In this document: positions 44,101 through 56,707 of the stretch, one piece after another
Layout of the letters: each line of letters starts with the position of its first letter
How positions within the stretch are numbered: the stretch's first letter is position 1
Assembly: GCA_030141605.1 (NCBI GenBank)
Contig: JAQGDQ010000104.1
Span: 472,001 to 536,000 of the forward strand
DNA length: 64,000 nucleotides
From: Tubiluchus corallicola
Taxonomy: Eukaryota > Priapulida > Priapulimorpha > Priapulimorphida > Tubiluchidae
Reading direction: 5' to 3'
Made by a program: the position numbers and the translations under genes
Notes under the pieces: generated by a model
What the model was told of the DNA's origin: nothing
Database searches by the model: none
What the model saw: the letters and a program-made list of their open reading frames with translations, nothing else

Positions 44101-44742
44101 TACAAACCTTAACAGTAAACCTAACTCTAACCCTGATGCTAATCCCAACCCAAACCTTAATCCTAATCCTAATCCAGTACACGAACAAATTTCTTGAGGT
44201 GAATTCTAAACTTCAGCCAAAACTCTTTATAAGCAGCTGTCCATTTTTTCACCGGGTCTCTTGTCTGCAATGTTCTTTGCTCAGAAAACCATTTCCTTGT
44301 TAAATGCACCTCAGATAAGATCTCTTCAATTCACCTTATTTACTGACTACTGTAGGTTTAACAGCAACTGCCTTCCACTCTTCCTACCCTTTTGAACATT
44401 CTTTTATCCATCACTCTATCCTTGCTTTGCACAACTTTTTTTTAAGTTGCCTAAAACCCTGGTCTTTTTTGTTCTTTTTTCTGAATTATTATTTGGATGT
44501 GTTTACAATGTTGCAAGCACCTAGCAAGTTTTACTTCAGTTTCTTGCCATTTATTATATGCAAGCTGTCATATCAAAATTAAATCATTATTAGTAATGTC
44601 TATTTTTCTAAGTGTTTCTAGGTGTAACATACTGTTTATTTTCCCACGCTGTCATATAATCATTAATCATTATTGTTAATGTCTATTTTTGTAAGTGTTT
44701 CTAGATATTGTATTTGCATTTCCAAATAAACTTGTTATTATT

Positions 44743-44780
<38 letters not shown>

Positions 44781-47700
44781 TATTATAGAACTAACTAAGT
44801 AGATCTCTTACAATGAGAAATTTGTGTTTTGAGGATGTCTCATCTATTTGTAAATTTTGTATAATAATCTAATTGATAAGTGTTTAGATGATAAGCCTCT
44901 TCATGGTTTAGTTGTGTGCACTCGCAGTTGCTGTAGGTCAAAAGTTAAGTGTACCACAGTAATGCGTCTTAAATACAACTGTTATACATGACGTGTGTAT
45001 AAAGTAAAGCCGTTTGCCACATCAGTTCAGTAACCTCAGCAGTTTTACAAGGACTTTGCTTAATTATTCATTAAGGTCTGTGCATAAAGTGATTTACTAG
45101 TAGGATCTTGCTTGGAAACAAGAAAAATGAACTAGATAACGTTTTAGCTAGCTGTTAAAACTGTTACTAGCACAATAGCACAAGCTGTGAGGCGTTGTCA
45201 AGTGTATACAAATGCGTTGTCTGGCGCACTTAACCTTTCACCTTTTCACGATCATCATCAATCGATGGAACTGTGAAAAAGCTTACTGTGCAGCTCTCAA
45301 GATATATGTACATGTGTTCCAAGAATCTTACCACATCTGCCCACTGTGTCAACATCAACCGGTTGTCGTCCAGTATCATCAGCTTTATCCTATCATAACT
45401 TGCTGAATGCAGAGCTGGTCCTAGATCCGTGGCGATGAAGTCTCTCTGTTGTTCTGCAGTGAAGCCCATGGCATTGAACGGGAAGTCGTACAACATGCCG
45501 TCCGTGGGTTCATTCTGAACAGTCAAACCCCAGAAGCTGATGTTGTGCTTCTCGTATTCCCCTAGGAAGCTGCGAAAATGCAAATGAAAATTTGACATCA
45601 TCCATGATGATGAGGAATGGCACTCGTTGAAAATGTTATTAAAATGTAATTACAAGAACACAGAACATTTTATTTTCTTCAATCTTGTTTACAACAATAC
45701 AACATTTATTTACTACCGGGTGGCGTAGCTCAATGGTAGCATGCTCACTTACCACTCGAGAAGTTGTGGGTTCGACTCTCAACCGAGTCATACCAGAGAC
45801 TTGACAAATGATACCGCTGGTTCTTTGACCAAGCATGCGGGTTTATCGAAGTAATCAGAACCACTTTGGAAATAAGTATTAAGCTACTTGAGGTGTTATC
45901 CTTGGACTATGTCATAAACGAAATTATTATTATTATTATCGTTAATCAACAAATCACCATTTCCCTTTGTTTATTCTTAGCTTGGAGCTTCCTTGTTTAT
46001 TATCCAGGACCTTTTCCAGTTCCTCTTATTATATCTTGTTTTATACCTCCTTTGCTGACCTAAGAACTTTGGAAACAACACTGAATTGTGTCCAGTTGAT
46101 AATTACAAAAAAAAGCAAAATCGGAGTAAAGCAGATGCGTTTACTTTTTTTTACTAAAATCAAATGTGCAAAAATAACCAAAGCACATCAAAATGCATAC
46201 CGAACAAAATATTTTGCCCAAGCTTTATAGTACTTTCCTCCCGGCTCTCCGATCAGTTGCCCCATACCAGCCATGTCATTGTTCGTCTTCATCCAGGCTG
46301 GTGCGCTCCATGGACTGGCGAACAATGTGATTTTACTTTTGCTCATTTTCTTTGCTGCTCGGACAAGTGGAATCTAGAAAGAAAGGTAAATGGAATGGCT
46401 ATTGTCAAAGTTAGCGCATCTTGTTACTAAAATTTCTGTTGACAATGATGTGGATTACGGTGTGTACTGAGTGACCAAAGTAGAGTAGCGTTGACCCTGG
46501 CTTGTAACTGAGTGGGTAATTGAAGAAAATACATTGTTTTACGTACTCTACTGCCCGACAATTACTGTTTTTGGGGGAGACTACATACACATCTGAATGT
46601 CACTAAATCACCTTCGCCTGTCGATTATCTCATTTCAGATATTATTCTCGATTATGACCTAGGTTCTGATCCTGTCGGAGCCATTAAAGGAAAGAACAAG
46701 TCAATTACCAAGTCAAGTCAACTAGGTTGAGTTTATTTCACTGTTATCACTTAAACTTAGAAAAATATAACAAAGATATTTGCAAAAAACTACTAGTGCA
46801 GTATAGAAATTTTCAGAAATTTGAAAATTATGGCGTAACTGGTGAGCTTTCTGACTTTTCGTAACTGCATCTTGGCTTTCCGTAAGAGCGTGCTGCTTAA
46901 ACTAATTCAAACTTTTACAATTACCTAATTTTCATGTGAAAATATTACAAACTTAGGTATCTAATTTTTATAAAAAAATTATTATACTTTTGACGCGAAT
47001 TGACAGTGGACTGTTTTCTTGAGCCAATAAACGATGTCATTGGTGGAAAGATGGGTGTTCAAAATTGGAGCACCCAAGCACGAAAGTATTGTGACTTTAA
47101 AGTAATTTTACTAATTACACAACTTGTCACACTTTTGTTGCTAAATCCTCCTAAATTTTTCGCAGAAAAAGTTCCCGGAAGATTTCACCTTTCCTTTAGC
47201 GTTAAGTATACCTAGCCGTTCAGTGTCGAATCACAGTTTTTTCAGTTACTTAAAGTCAAATCTGACCCCACGAGTTCAGCTTGTTTATCATAGAAAAATG
47301 TCATTGCAGCAAAATGTGCCGAGAGCATACTGACAATAAACAAAGAATTTATTTGTCAAGCAAAATGTTATGCAATTAATAAGCAACTACCTGCAGCTGA
47401 GGTGAAAATCAAGACTTGAAGAATTCAACTGCAGTATGAGATGAACTGCTAGATGTTAGAGTAAGATAAGAAGTGATGACGGGCTATAAAATAAGAGGTG
47501 GAAACAAGTAAAGAGCCTTCGGCAAATAGCTTTTAAGTAAAGGTAAAGATATATGTGCAAAAGGCAATAGGTAATGAACAAAATTTCAGTCATTTCTCCA
47601 AAAAATATTAGAATCACATTCACGAACTTTGTATTTGATGTCTTCATTTGCCAGAGAGAAATTACTCAGTTCCAGGTCACCAGGCGTGTCATCGTACGAG

Positions 47701-50700
47701 TACTTGTGCGTCGAGAAATCTGTTCCTGCCATGGGTATCCTTCCCAATGTATATTCGATACCTAAAGCAAAATGAAGCTTTTTATAATGCAAACATGATC
47801 TATGAATAAACATGTCAAGTGTGACTGTTATTCACCTTTTAATGGTGACGCCCATTTCACAGTGATGACACAAGGAAATTAGCACATGGAACAGCGGAAA
47901 AAATCAAAAATTTTCAGAAAATGTTTGATATTTTTTCGAAATCTTATGATTTAATTTTGATTTAATATTTTATTTCAAACTTCACAAAGTTCATATACAC
48001 ATCACAAATTAATACAAATAATACAATAAATCAAGACACACAACAATAACACAAATAACAATTAACTTTATAACAAACTACGCCAATGACATCTAATTAC
48101 AGAAGTAAAGTTTACATCACTGTTTAAAATGTTCTTGAATATAAAATTTATACTGTTATTCAGCCTGACGTATAAACTGTATGCACATTTTCTGTGAACC
48201 ACATCAAAATAAATAATATTAAGTTTAGTAGAAATATATCTAGCGCTCGTATCATATGAAAAGTTAAACAGCTTCTGTGTTGATACATTATATGCAACCT
48301 TGAGTTTGCTAAGATTGTAAGAATAAAAATGTCTCCAAGTGGGCATACAATAAAAAGTTGTGCAGTAAGCATTAAACAATTGTCTCTTCACATTAACTGA
48401 ACAGTGAGTAAATTTCATGAGTAATTTGTTTGCTCTACCATAGTAAATTGAACATTGTCGTAATATATCTAAATCATCTCTATTGTCATCTGATAAAATA
48501 TGACCCAATGCAACAAGAAAGTTTGATTCACAGTCAAACTTAACTGCAGCTACCTTCGAGTTGCAGGTTTGTAGCTATTGCTCGTCAACATGGACAATGA
48601 AAACGACGTCTTGTTTTTACTAAGTGTTTACTATTATTACTATAGTATTAATTACTGTCCTTATTGAGTGCAACCAAATAATGGATAAAGACAGCAGCAC
48701 CATGGGGTGGTTGTATGGACAATAGATAAACTATTGGGAGAAATTTTACAGTAACACTAGAATATAGCCGTGGCTGTTGCGTGAATAAAATATAAAATCG
48801 TCTGTATTTTACACCATAAAAAGGCTAAATCTACTCATTTTTACTGAAATGTTTTAATTGTTGTTCGTTAAACAAGAACGAAGTAACCAAGCAGTTAAAT
48901 TTTCATCCGAATTGTGCTAGGATTTCTCGTGAAAATGCAACATTTAGTATTTCTACCATGCTGCAATTTTCCTCCTGAGGAGAATGCACAGCTTCTAGCT
49001 GGTAGCAGAATTCCTCACAAAGAATTGTACGAGGAAACTTCCTCATGAGGCGTTAATTTTAATGTGCAGTGCGCCATAGACCACAATGTGTTCCATTTTC
49101 GGGAGGATTTTGATGTGTATCCTCACTGCGAAATGGACCTTAGGCATCAATTACTTGAATCAAGTCACCTAGACCAAGCAGAAGCTATTGTATTACTATT
49201 TAAGAATACATCTGTGATGTTATGACTCACAATCGATTAGCAATATTTCATAGGTTACAAACACGCATTTCAAAGACATAATGACTCCCAAAATTTTGCA
49301 TGTTGCTAAGTTAAGAAAGGCAAGAATTCCTCACAAAGGTGCTAAGTTAAGAAGAAAAGGAAGAAAAGGCAATTTTAAAGTATGTCCGGAAAAAATTTCA
49401 TGCAAAGCTTTATTATTCAGCGTTATGCTTACCTGCTTAAAAGACTTATGAAACTGACTTATGTAACTAGAAAAGAAAATTCTTAGTAATTTAAATGTTT
49501 GTGCCAACAGGTCAAATGTTACTGACTTATCTCCTCAGTGTGCACCGCTAACTCACAAAAGTGTATTTTTAATCTTATTGACAATATACAGTGTTTTATA
49601 GTTTTGTTTAGTTAGTGAAGTGTGCACTACGAATCCTCTGATTATTTTTTCATACTTTAGGCAATGTTATCTAAACTTGTTTCAAACTAGTTCCCATCAA
49701 AATGGCTGCGCGTAATGGTCATCGTGGGAGTTTAAATTTTCACGTTTTAAACAGAATTTCTTTTTTTGGAATAATTTCTTTTGTTTGCCTTCCAACTAAA
49801 TACAAAAAACTATATAGCAGTAATCAACAATATTTAAAGAAGGGCGGAATGGCAAAAGACCAAGCACTGTTTACAGCATTACTGCTAACACAAACCATGT
49901 ATGCAATAAGACAGTAAGCAGGTAATATAAAATTTCAAATAAAAATTTTTTAGTTTGATGTAAGTAAACTGTTTTCTTGTGCTTTAAGCATCATTCAACA
50001 CTGTAAAAGATATATGAGTGCCATAAATTAGCACAGTGGAGGACTTGGTGAAATGAAAACTACAAAAGACTATAAGTCAAAGTTCACAGCATGTCAAATT
50101 GGTTCAGCATTAACATGACATGAATAAAGAGTGATAAAATGACATGACTAGTAAAGAAACTAAAGGGATTATTGTAAAGATCGTGTCAAAGGTCATAAGG
50201 TCATGTCAAAGGTCATAAAAGATTTGGGCAAAGGCTAACTGTGTTATTTTGCAGAGGTCATGCTGAGCAGCCAAAGACTGAAAAATATTAAGAAAAGGTC
50301 GACTTTCTTTTATTGTGAAAATCATGTAAAAAGTCAAAAAGCATTTAGGTTACTTCACCTTTCTTATATTACAAAAGTTATACCAAAAGTCAAAAAGTAT
50401 TTAGGTTACGTTACCTTTCTTATATTACAAAAGTTATACCAAAAGTCAAAAAGCATTTAGGTTACGTTACCTTTCTTATATTACAAAAGTTATACCAAAA
50501 GTCAAAAAGTATTTAGGTTACGTTACCTTTCTTATATTACAAAAGTTATACCAAAAGTCAAAAAGTATTTAGGTTACGTTACCTTTCTTATATTACAAAA
50601 GTTATACCAAAAGTCAAAAACATTTAGGTTACGTTACCTTTCTTATATTACAAAAGTTATACCAAAAGTCAAAAAGTATTTAGGTTACATTACCTTTCTT

Positions 50701-51605
50701 ATATTACAAAAGTTATACCAAAAGTCAAAAACATTTAGGTTACGTTACCTTTCTTATATTACAAAAGTTATACCAAAAGTCAAAAAGTAAACTTACCTTC
50801 TTATATTACAAAAGTTATACCAAAAGTCAAAAAGTATTTAGGTTACTTACCTTTCTTATATTACAAAAGTTATACCAAAAGTCAAAAAATTTAGGTTACG
50901 TTACCTTTCTTATATTACAAAAGTTATACCAAAAGTCAAAAAGTATTTAGGTTACGTTACCTTTCTTATATTACAAAAGTTATACCAAAAGTCAAAAAGT
51001 ATTTAGGTTACGTTACCTTTCTTATATTACAAAAGTTATACCAAAACTCAAAGACATTTAGCCAAAGGTCCTTGTTCTTATATTTACAGAAAAGGAGAAT
51101 GTCAGCAGCATTATTTAATGTTTTGGCAAATGTGGCTTGTTGGGGTCAAATAAATGCAGGATTAAGATTACGATTAATATTGTTTATTCATATGGAAGGG
51201 TGGCAAAAGACCACAGAGTCAACTAAGTCAGCCACTTTTATTTACAGATTTAATACCTTTTGTACATGGCTGGATAAGAGTTCATTTATAACACTACCGA
51301 CTTTAGAAATTCCTTCGATGAAGTTTATTTTGGCGTAAGAAAGTAAAATAATGCAAATGTCACCCATATATGTCACCTAAAGTTAACTTTGAGCCTTCCA
51401 AATTTTCTTACCTGTCTGATGAAAATATGACTTCAATAGGTTTTCCTGGGCAACAGAGGTCAGTTTGAGGACGTTGATTCCCGTTGCGTCGGTGAAGGCA
51501 CCGCCAAATCCAAGAATGGTTTGATATGTTACGTTCTTGTCCAAGTTTATAACAACATCGGGTTCTACAAGTGAGACGAAACTGTTTATGACAAAAAATA
51601 CTTGG

Positions 51606-51659
<54 letters not shown>

Positions 51660-54600
51660 TGTTACTATTATTTTCTTTTTTATTAATTATATAGATTACA
51701 TATACATACAATTCCCATACACATGCAAGATAGCTAAGATAGATAGATAGACAAACACATAGAATGGACAGACAAAACAATATTTATTTATTATAAAAGT
51801 TTTTAATGTTTTTGCATAGTGCTTCTGTAGGTAAAGAACATTTAGTTATCTTAATTAGTTTGTTCTTACATATCATTAATTACTTTAACTGTTTAATTAT
51901 TAGAGATGCACAAAACTGCCCCAAAATGTATAACTGTATTCTTGACCATTATGCTCCAAAAAACAAACTAAATAAAAATGAAAAAACCTGCAAAAAAATC
52001 GTGTTCATAAGACACAGTTCAATAAAAATTAAGCTGAAGTTTAGAATGATTGCACCAAAACTGAATTTATGGAAAAAATGTGCAAGTTGAATGCAATAGA
52101 AATAATCACACAAACAAGGTATCAGCCGCATTTTATGTATAAAAGTGCATCATTTCTTAAATATCAATTTCTTCGCTGTCTCATCTCAATTAATATAAAA
52201 GCTTCTTTTTAAGCACGTATAAGCATCATATTTAACTGTTTGTAGTGGGATAGCAAATTTGTAAAACAACGTTGAAGAACAGAATGAAATAGTGTGAAGC
52301 AAAGAACAGGAAGGGCTTAGAGAGAATAGTAGTGGGATAAGACAGAACACTTCATTCTAGCCAGACAGGATAGAAAAGGATATGACACGGTTTTGTTTTC
52401 ACCGTAAATGCATAATTACATTAGGGCATTGGTTACAGCAGCATTTGGTCATCAAGTAATTCATTCACATGTCTTGACCATCGCATGACGTTACTGTGTA
52501 TTGAACCAGAGCACGAGATGAAATCCCTCTGTGGTCAGTGTCTTTGCTCAATTATTCTAAGTTCGGATTTTTATTTAAAAAGCGGAAGAGCAAAACAAGT
52601 CAGCATTACAGAAACAATGCGATATCCAAGGAAGATATTGCTGGGACCGTTGGTCTAGTCTATGATTTTCCAAAGTTTCACAAGCATAATTGAACATTAT
52701 GCAGTCAACCCTCGTTAAACCAGACTAATTGGGGGGGGGGTCCGTTTTAGCCGATTGTCTGATTTATCCGATATGCCTATATATGGCCTATATTATACAG
52801 GAATAATCACCTTAATAAGGCATATATACTGTGCACTATATACTATACTGTATATTACTTTAAAATAGTTAACCTGTGAGGATAAAGAAATTATTGTACA
52901 GTTGGTAGGCCGCGTTGTGTTTAGCGCTCCGGCTCGGACGGAAATCGGTCAGTTTCCTTTACCACAAATGACGTCCGTCTTATCTGATATCCGGGCTAAC
53001 GGGGTCCGGTTTAACGAGGGTCGACTGTGTTTTGGGGGGATGCAAATTTGACACCCGATTTCATTAGGAAGGAAAACATGAAATTTAATAAAAATAGTTA
53101 AATTTTAAGGTACAGCTAGCTCTTTTTTAAGGAAATTTGGCCGTTAGGAAAAGATGTTCTCATCCTAATTAATATTGAAGCTTCTTTTTAAATGCATACA
53201 GCATTGTAATTAACTGTTTGTAGTGGGTTAGTGTATTTGTAACACAGTATCATAGAACCGAACGAAACAGTGGGGAAAAAAGAACAGGAAGCACTTAAGT
53301 AGAACAGAACAGAATAGAAAAGAGTAGGATAAGACGGAACACCTTATCCTAACCAAAACAAGAGAGGATAAAAAAAGCTGTGTCATGACTTTATGTTCGT
53401 AATACAGTATATGCATAATCATGTCCAATGTCTTAATTATTGCAGTAACACTTGTAATAACAGAACATTGCTGTTTAAAGGACAAGAAAAGGGACACTTG
53501 AAGCAAGTTTCAGAAAATTCGTCTTAAAACATTATTTATGTAAGACTTATGTAACTAGAAAAAGAAATTTTTAATTATTTAAAATGTTTTCACCAATTGG
53601 TAAAATGTCGCTGGCTCACCCTCCAGGGTGCACCACTCAGTAACCAAAAACGTATTTTTAATCTTATTGACAAGGTACAGTAACCTAAAATTTTACTCAG
53701 TTAGTGATGTGTGTGCTACGAATGCTCTGATTATTTTTTCAAACTTTACAAAATGTTATCTAAACTTGTTTCAAATGACCTGTCGTGAAAATGGCTGCGT
53801 CTAATGGTCATCACGGGAGTTTAAATTTACATGTTTTATGCATCGTGACTGCCGATTGAAGTCTTACATGCAAAAAGTCAGTATGCGAGCGATATAAAAT
53901 TTCGAAACAAATTTTTTAAACTTTATGTTCATGAAGGGTTTTCTTGTGCTTCAAAACCATAAACTGTATAAAGGCTAAACAGTTTAAGTTTTGCACTAAT
54001 ATATTTCTAAAAAGTTCATGAAACTAGCGTGTTACTGTAGAGGACAGAATAACGGGTAAATAAGCGTGCAAGTAATGATCAAACCAACCTGAAGCTGATG
54101 GTCCAGATTTGAAAGAATGTACGGTTTTATTGAGACGGTGACCAACTTTTGACGACAAGTAGATGGCATAAGACCCAGATGGTATCGGCAAGAGTGGTTC
54201 CACGGTGTCACAGTAGGTGGCATTGCAGACGCATACGGCGGATCCGTAGCCGAAGTCGGCTTTGATGCATGGTAAGGCTTTCTGCGTACCTGAAACTACT
54301 ATAGAACTACTTTACAGCTTACTTAATGGTAATCACCTGCATTCTTTTTCCACAGAGAGGATAGCGGTCGACAGCTATTAATTCATAAGAATTTAGCTCT
54401 CGCGTTTTTCTGGTCTACAGTTTTGGTTTCTGTATATTTAGCACCTTCTGAAGAAAAAAGACCTAGTTTTCAGAATAGAGGATAGAGTTCAGAAAAGTGG
54501 CAGTCACAACAAGCAGTAGTTTCTTCTTAAAAGCTCATTTACATTAGAGAAATATGCTATATGTCAGACAGCTGAGCCCCAGGGGTTCGGTGAGTCAGTT

Positions 54601-55056
54601 TCAGGGGTTTGGCAGAGGTGTGTGTCTGTGTCCATTCAGTTCACCAGGGTTGCCAGGTGCATTAATGTACGTTTGGCATTCACACAATACTTTTATGGCA
54701 TTTTCGATGTTTCACCATAAGAAACTGAAGGATATTGACGAATATTTATGGCAAATTCTAAAATCTGTTGCATAATTTATGTCAAAACACTTCATTGTTA
54801 TGCAGTTGTATTTTTCCAACTATGAAGGGTTCTGTGAAAGCACGTATGAAACTTGTGGGATTCAGTATCTCCAACAAGGTTAAGAACCACTAGTTTAGGC
54901 AATTAACACCTCAATACAAAAATTAGACCTACGTAGGAATGACATGCCATTAGAATAGAATGCTTCCTTACCTGTGGCTGAGCTAAAATAGGCAGCAACG
55001 ATGACAGCAACGAGATTCGCAACGGTGACGGCAACTACAGCTTGTACGACAAACAT
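40596..55056 (-). CDS. GBA: Lysosomal glucosylceramidase (acid beta-glucosidase, GH30)
   Basis: Cleaves glucosylceramide to glucose and ceramide in the lysosome. Minus-strand exons: 55056-54972, 54289-54089, 51564-51412, 47761-47628, 46373-46201, 45569-45332, 43828-43607, 41503-41340, 40712-40596; phases agree throughout, giving 495 aa before the final exon. Seen: signal peptide (1-28), [42 protein letters not shown], acid/base Glu269 in [12 protein letters not shown], nucleophile Glu373 in ATEACRG, GWTDWN, FVDSP, YAMGHFSKF. Exon ends match those I recall for vertebrate GBA. The last exon (about 30 residues of the beta-sandwich end) was not found with confidence; one frame-compatible candidate is 40,500-40,413. 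The introns carry many repeats. Identity is secure; the 3' end is open. Confidence 0.96.
41785..42094. mobile_element. MITE, copy A, in GBA intron 7
   Basis: Ends GGTTAAGTGTATCAGACAAT and, reversed, GGTTAAGTGTACCACAACAA form terminal inverted repeats. About 300 bp, no coding capacity. A second copy in opposite orientation lies at 44,944-45,235, on the other side of GBA exon 7. Confidence 0.7.
44085..44180. repeat. Degenerate telomere-like CTAACC/CTAATCC tract
   Basis: Mixture of CTAACCCT, CTAATCC and CAACCC units resembling worn TTAGGG-type repeats. Internal position inside a GBA intron, so an interstitial array. Confidence 0.5.
44730..44788. repeat. ATT/ATC microsatellite
   Basis: About 12 consecutive ATC units flanked by ATT units. 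GBA intron 6. Confidence 0.95.
44944..45235. mobile_element. MITE, copy B, in GBA intron 6, inverted relative to copy A
   Basis: Reverse complement matches copy A along most of its length (for example CAGCTAGCTA, CTTGACAAC-CCTCACAG, CAAGCAAGA-CCT). It ends about 100 bases after GBA exon 6. Confidence 0.7.
45714..45940 (+). mobile_element. tRNA-derived SINE with (ATT)n tail
   Basis: Head with A box TAGCTCAATGG (about 45,726) and B box GGTTCGACTC (about 45,768), then about 120 bp of body and a tail of ATT repeats ending near 45,940. The acceptor arms do not pair, so it is not a tRNA gene. It is the only full-length SINE of this type in the window. GBA intron 5. Confidence 0.72.
47950..48510 (-). 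mobile_element. LINE 3' end with C-terminal reverse-transcriptase region
   Basis: A 146-codon minus-strand frame (48,508-48,068) begins [19 protein letters not shown] and continues with [13 protein letters not shown], the well-conserved C-terminal block of a non-LTR family. About 110 bp of 3' UTR follow. Lies in GBA intron 4, just downstream of exon 4. 5'-truncated. Confidence 0.8.
48511..49429. other. GBA intron sequence, nothing identified
   Basis: No exon, RNA gene or clear transposon terminus. A short inverted pair around 48,970-49,050 (CCTCCTGAGGAGAAT and CTTCCTCATGAGGC) may be a worn palindrome. Confidence 0.35.
49430..49998. repeat. Dispersed repeat (family of 21.0 and 53.5 kb)
   Basis: Shares TTATGTAACTAGAAAA, GTGCACC-CT, AAAATGGCTGCG and TTTTCTTGTGCTTTAAG with the copy at 53,472-53,957 in the same order. 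The left terminus is changed. GBA intron 3. Confidence 0.6.
50325..51060. repeat. Minisatellite with 56-bp unit, about 13 copies
   Basis: Unit built on TTAGGTTACGTTACCTTTCT then TATATTACAAAAGTTATACC and an AAAAGTCAAAAAGT linker; consecutive copies at 50,371 and 50,427. Copies are very similar and a few lack some bases. The TTACGTTACC core suggests dinucleotide-level palindromes inside the unit. GBA intron 3. Confidence 0.95.
51606..51660. repeat. ATT microsatellite
   Basis: About 16 uninterrupted ATT units just upstream (minus direction) of GBA exon 3, within 45 bases of its acceptor. Confidence 0.95.
52145..52450. repeat. Direct repeat, copy 1 (GBA intron 2)
   Basis: Aligns with 53,155-53,460: AAGCTTCTTTTTAA, TAACTGTTTGTAGTGGG, AAAGAACAGGAAG, GGATAAGAC-GAACAC, ATGCATAAT. 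Family unknown; about 1 kb apart. Confidence 0.6.
52702..53027. mobile_element. Pogo/Tigger-like MITE
   Basis: Left end CAGTCAACCCTCGTTAAACC, right end reversed CAGTCGACCCTCGTTAAACC, almost identical 20-bp inverted termini. About 326 bp, no transposase. A run of nine to ten G lies near 52,731. Confidence 0.75.
53155..53460. repeat. Direct repeat, copy 2 (GBA intron 2)
   Basis: Partner of 52,145-52,450 in the same orientation. The pogo-like MITE at 52,702-53,027 lies between the copies. Confidence 0.6.
53472..53957. mobile_element. TTAAAGGACAAG-type MITE
   Basis: Starts TTTAAAGGACAAGAAAAGGG and ends TTTTCTTGTGCTTC, so it has short inverted ends like the element at 21,781. The interior is shared with 49,430-49,998 and 21,010-21,365. 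Best-preserved copy of the family here. Confidence 0.6.
54575..54892. mobile_element. hAT-type non-autonomous fragment
   Basis: Contains CCCAGGGGTTCGGTGAG and CAGGGGTTTGGCAGAGGTGT at one end, and ends, reversed, CTAGTGGTTCTTAACCTTG, the common CAGTGGTTCTCAACC terminus of animal hAT elements. Lies in GBA intron 1. Confidence 0.5.
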
Positions 55057-55334
55057 TGTTTCCAGCTCTCAAAGAACATGCAGTTTGACCTTTAAACAAG
55101 AAACAATCATAACCTAAATTAAAATGCATAAAAATAGTTGAAATGTGGATCTTTAATGACATAGTAGCCAGTTAACAGTCAGACTAGCTGTACTGTACTT
55201 GAAAAACAAAGCCAAAAACCAAATTAGAAAAGTAAATAATGCTTGCCAGCAATTCCATTTATATAACTTGGTGGAAAATAAACACGTAAACAAACAAACT
55301 ACATGCATAAATCACAAAAAAACATTATTCACAG

Positions 55335-55495
55335 TCAAGTAAGTAAGTAAGTAATTTTTTATTTTTCTCCGTAACTTTACATTAATTTAGCAATAAAATA
55401 TACAAAAATACAAATGAACATGGGAGAAAGGGTGGCGAAAAACCAAAAGTTAGCGAGTCAACCACCCTTCTCAGAAAGGCAAGTAAACAAAAAGA
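55335..55495 (-). mobile_element. LINE-like 3' tail (copy 2)
   Basis: GTAA microsatellite, T-rich stretch and GGGTGGCGAAAAACCAAAAG in the same order and orientation as 840-1,055. Upstream of GBA exon 1. Confidence 0.55.
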
Positions 55496-56676
55496 CGCTA
55501 ATGACAGCAGAACACGACATTAAGAAAAACATAAACGTCCATAAATACAAAAAATAAAAATACAACAACAGCAAAAAAAGAACAAAAACCAGTCGTTCCT
55601 AAATATAGTCAAATAGTAAACATAATTTTATATGGTCCAAAACACAAAAGAGAATAGAGAATATTTTAATGTTCAGAAAAACAACATTTGCAAGATAAAG
55701 TTTAACTTTAATCGTAGTTATCAGATATGCATAGGTGCCAAGTACAAAGATAAAGTAATTGCAGTACAGTAAAAATCACAAATACATGTTTTTTACATTA
55801 ATTCCACAATTGAGGAGAAAAGACTTTATTACAAACAAATTTGCAGAATCATCAGTATATTACCAAACAAACAAGCTTATCAAGTCCTGTTTGTATCACA
55901 CACACGCAGTTTATTAATACTTAGTACAGCACAGAGTATAAAATGTAATTACCTTTAATGTTCCTAAATCCACACACACTGTCACATTTTAGAAGATAGG
56001 ATCAGTTATAAACCCAACAGTGTCAGCAGGGAATATCAACTACCTCAACTGCTTAAACCAACAGCAAAGTTTTTAGCAAAAAACAGCTAAATATTCAACA
56101 GTTCTAGAGACTCCACAATGCCTCAATAGTTTATTTCTCACAACAAACTTTGAACCATTTGGTGGCAAGTTTGTTATCATGTGCTCACCTGATGAGCTTG
56201 CTGTATGAAAGATCAGGTGATACAAAACAAACAAAACAGCAGAAACTACTTTGTCATACAGTAAACAGTAAAAACAAGAATTTATTAAAGCCAACGAACA
56301 ATTGAAACTATAAAAAGCTTTAAATTAGACTAAAAACAATAATAGAAATACAATATGATCGAATGTATGTCCAAAAATTTAAAAATACTTGTATAATTTT
56401 TCTGTACTACATGGCACTCTGTAACCTTACTACATGGAGCTTACTATCTATGCAGAATGATTGTGGCTAGACTGGAATCTGGCTCACTACCAAGAGCTAT
56501 CCTTTAAGATGAGGCACTGAACCAAAGGGGGTATCACAGCCGTGTAAGTTATGGATTATCGCCTGCAGTTCAACAAACGGTATACGAAAAGAACTCTGAA
56601 AACTCCACCAGGTATAGTGTTGCTTCATCATCATCATCATTATTATTATTATTACTAATATCATTATTTATTATCA

Positions 56677-56707
<31 letters not shown>

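Noticed and set aside
45714-45790. Functional tRNA gene
   Set aside because: Promoter boxes are present but acceptor arms do not pair, and it continues into a SINE body and tail.
48160-48360. 70-codon minus-strand frame inside 48,160-48,372
   Set aside because: Alternative frame of the LINE fragment at 47,950-48,510.
50325-51060. CRISPR-like array
   Set aside because: Units are contiguous tandem repeats without unique spacers, in an animal intron.
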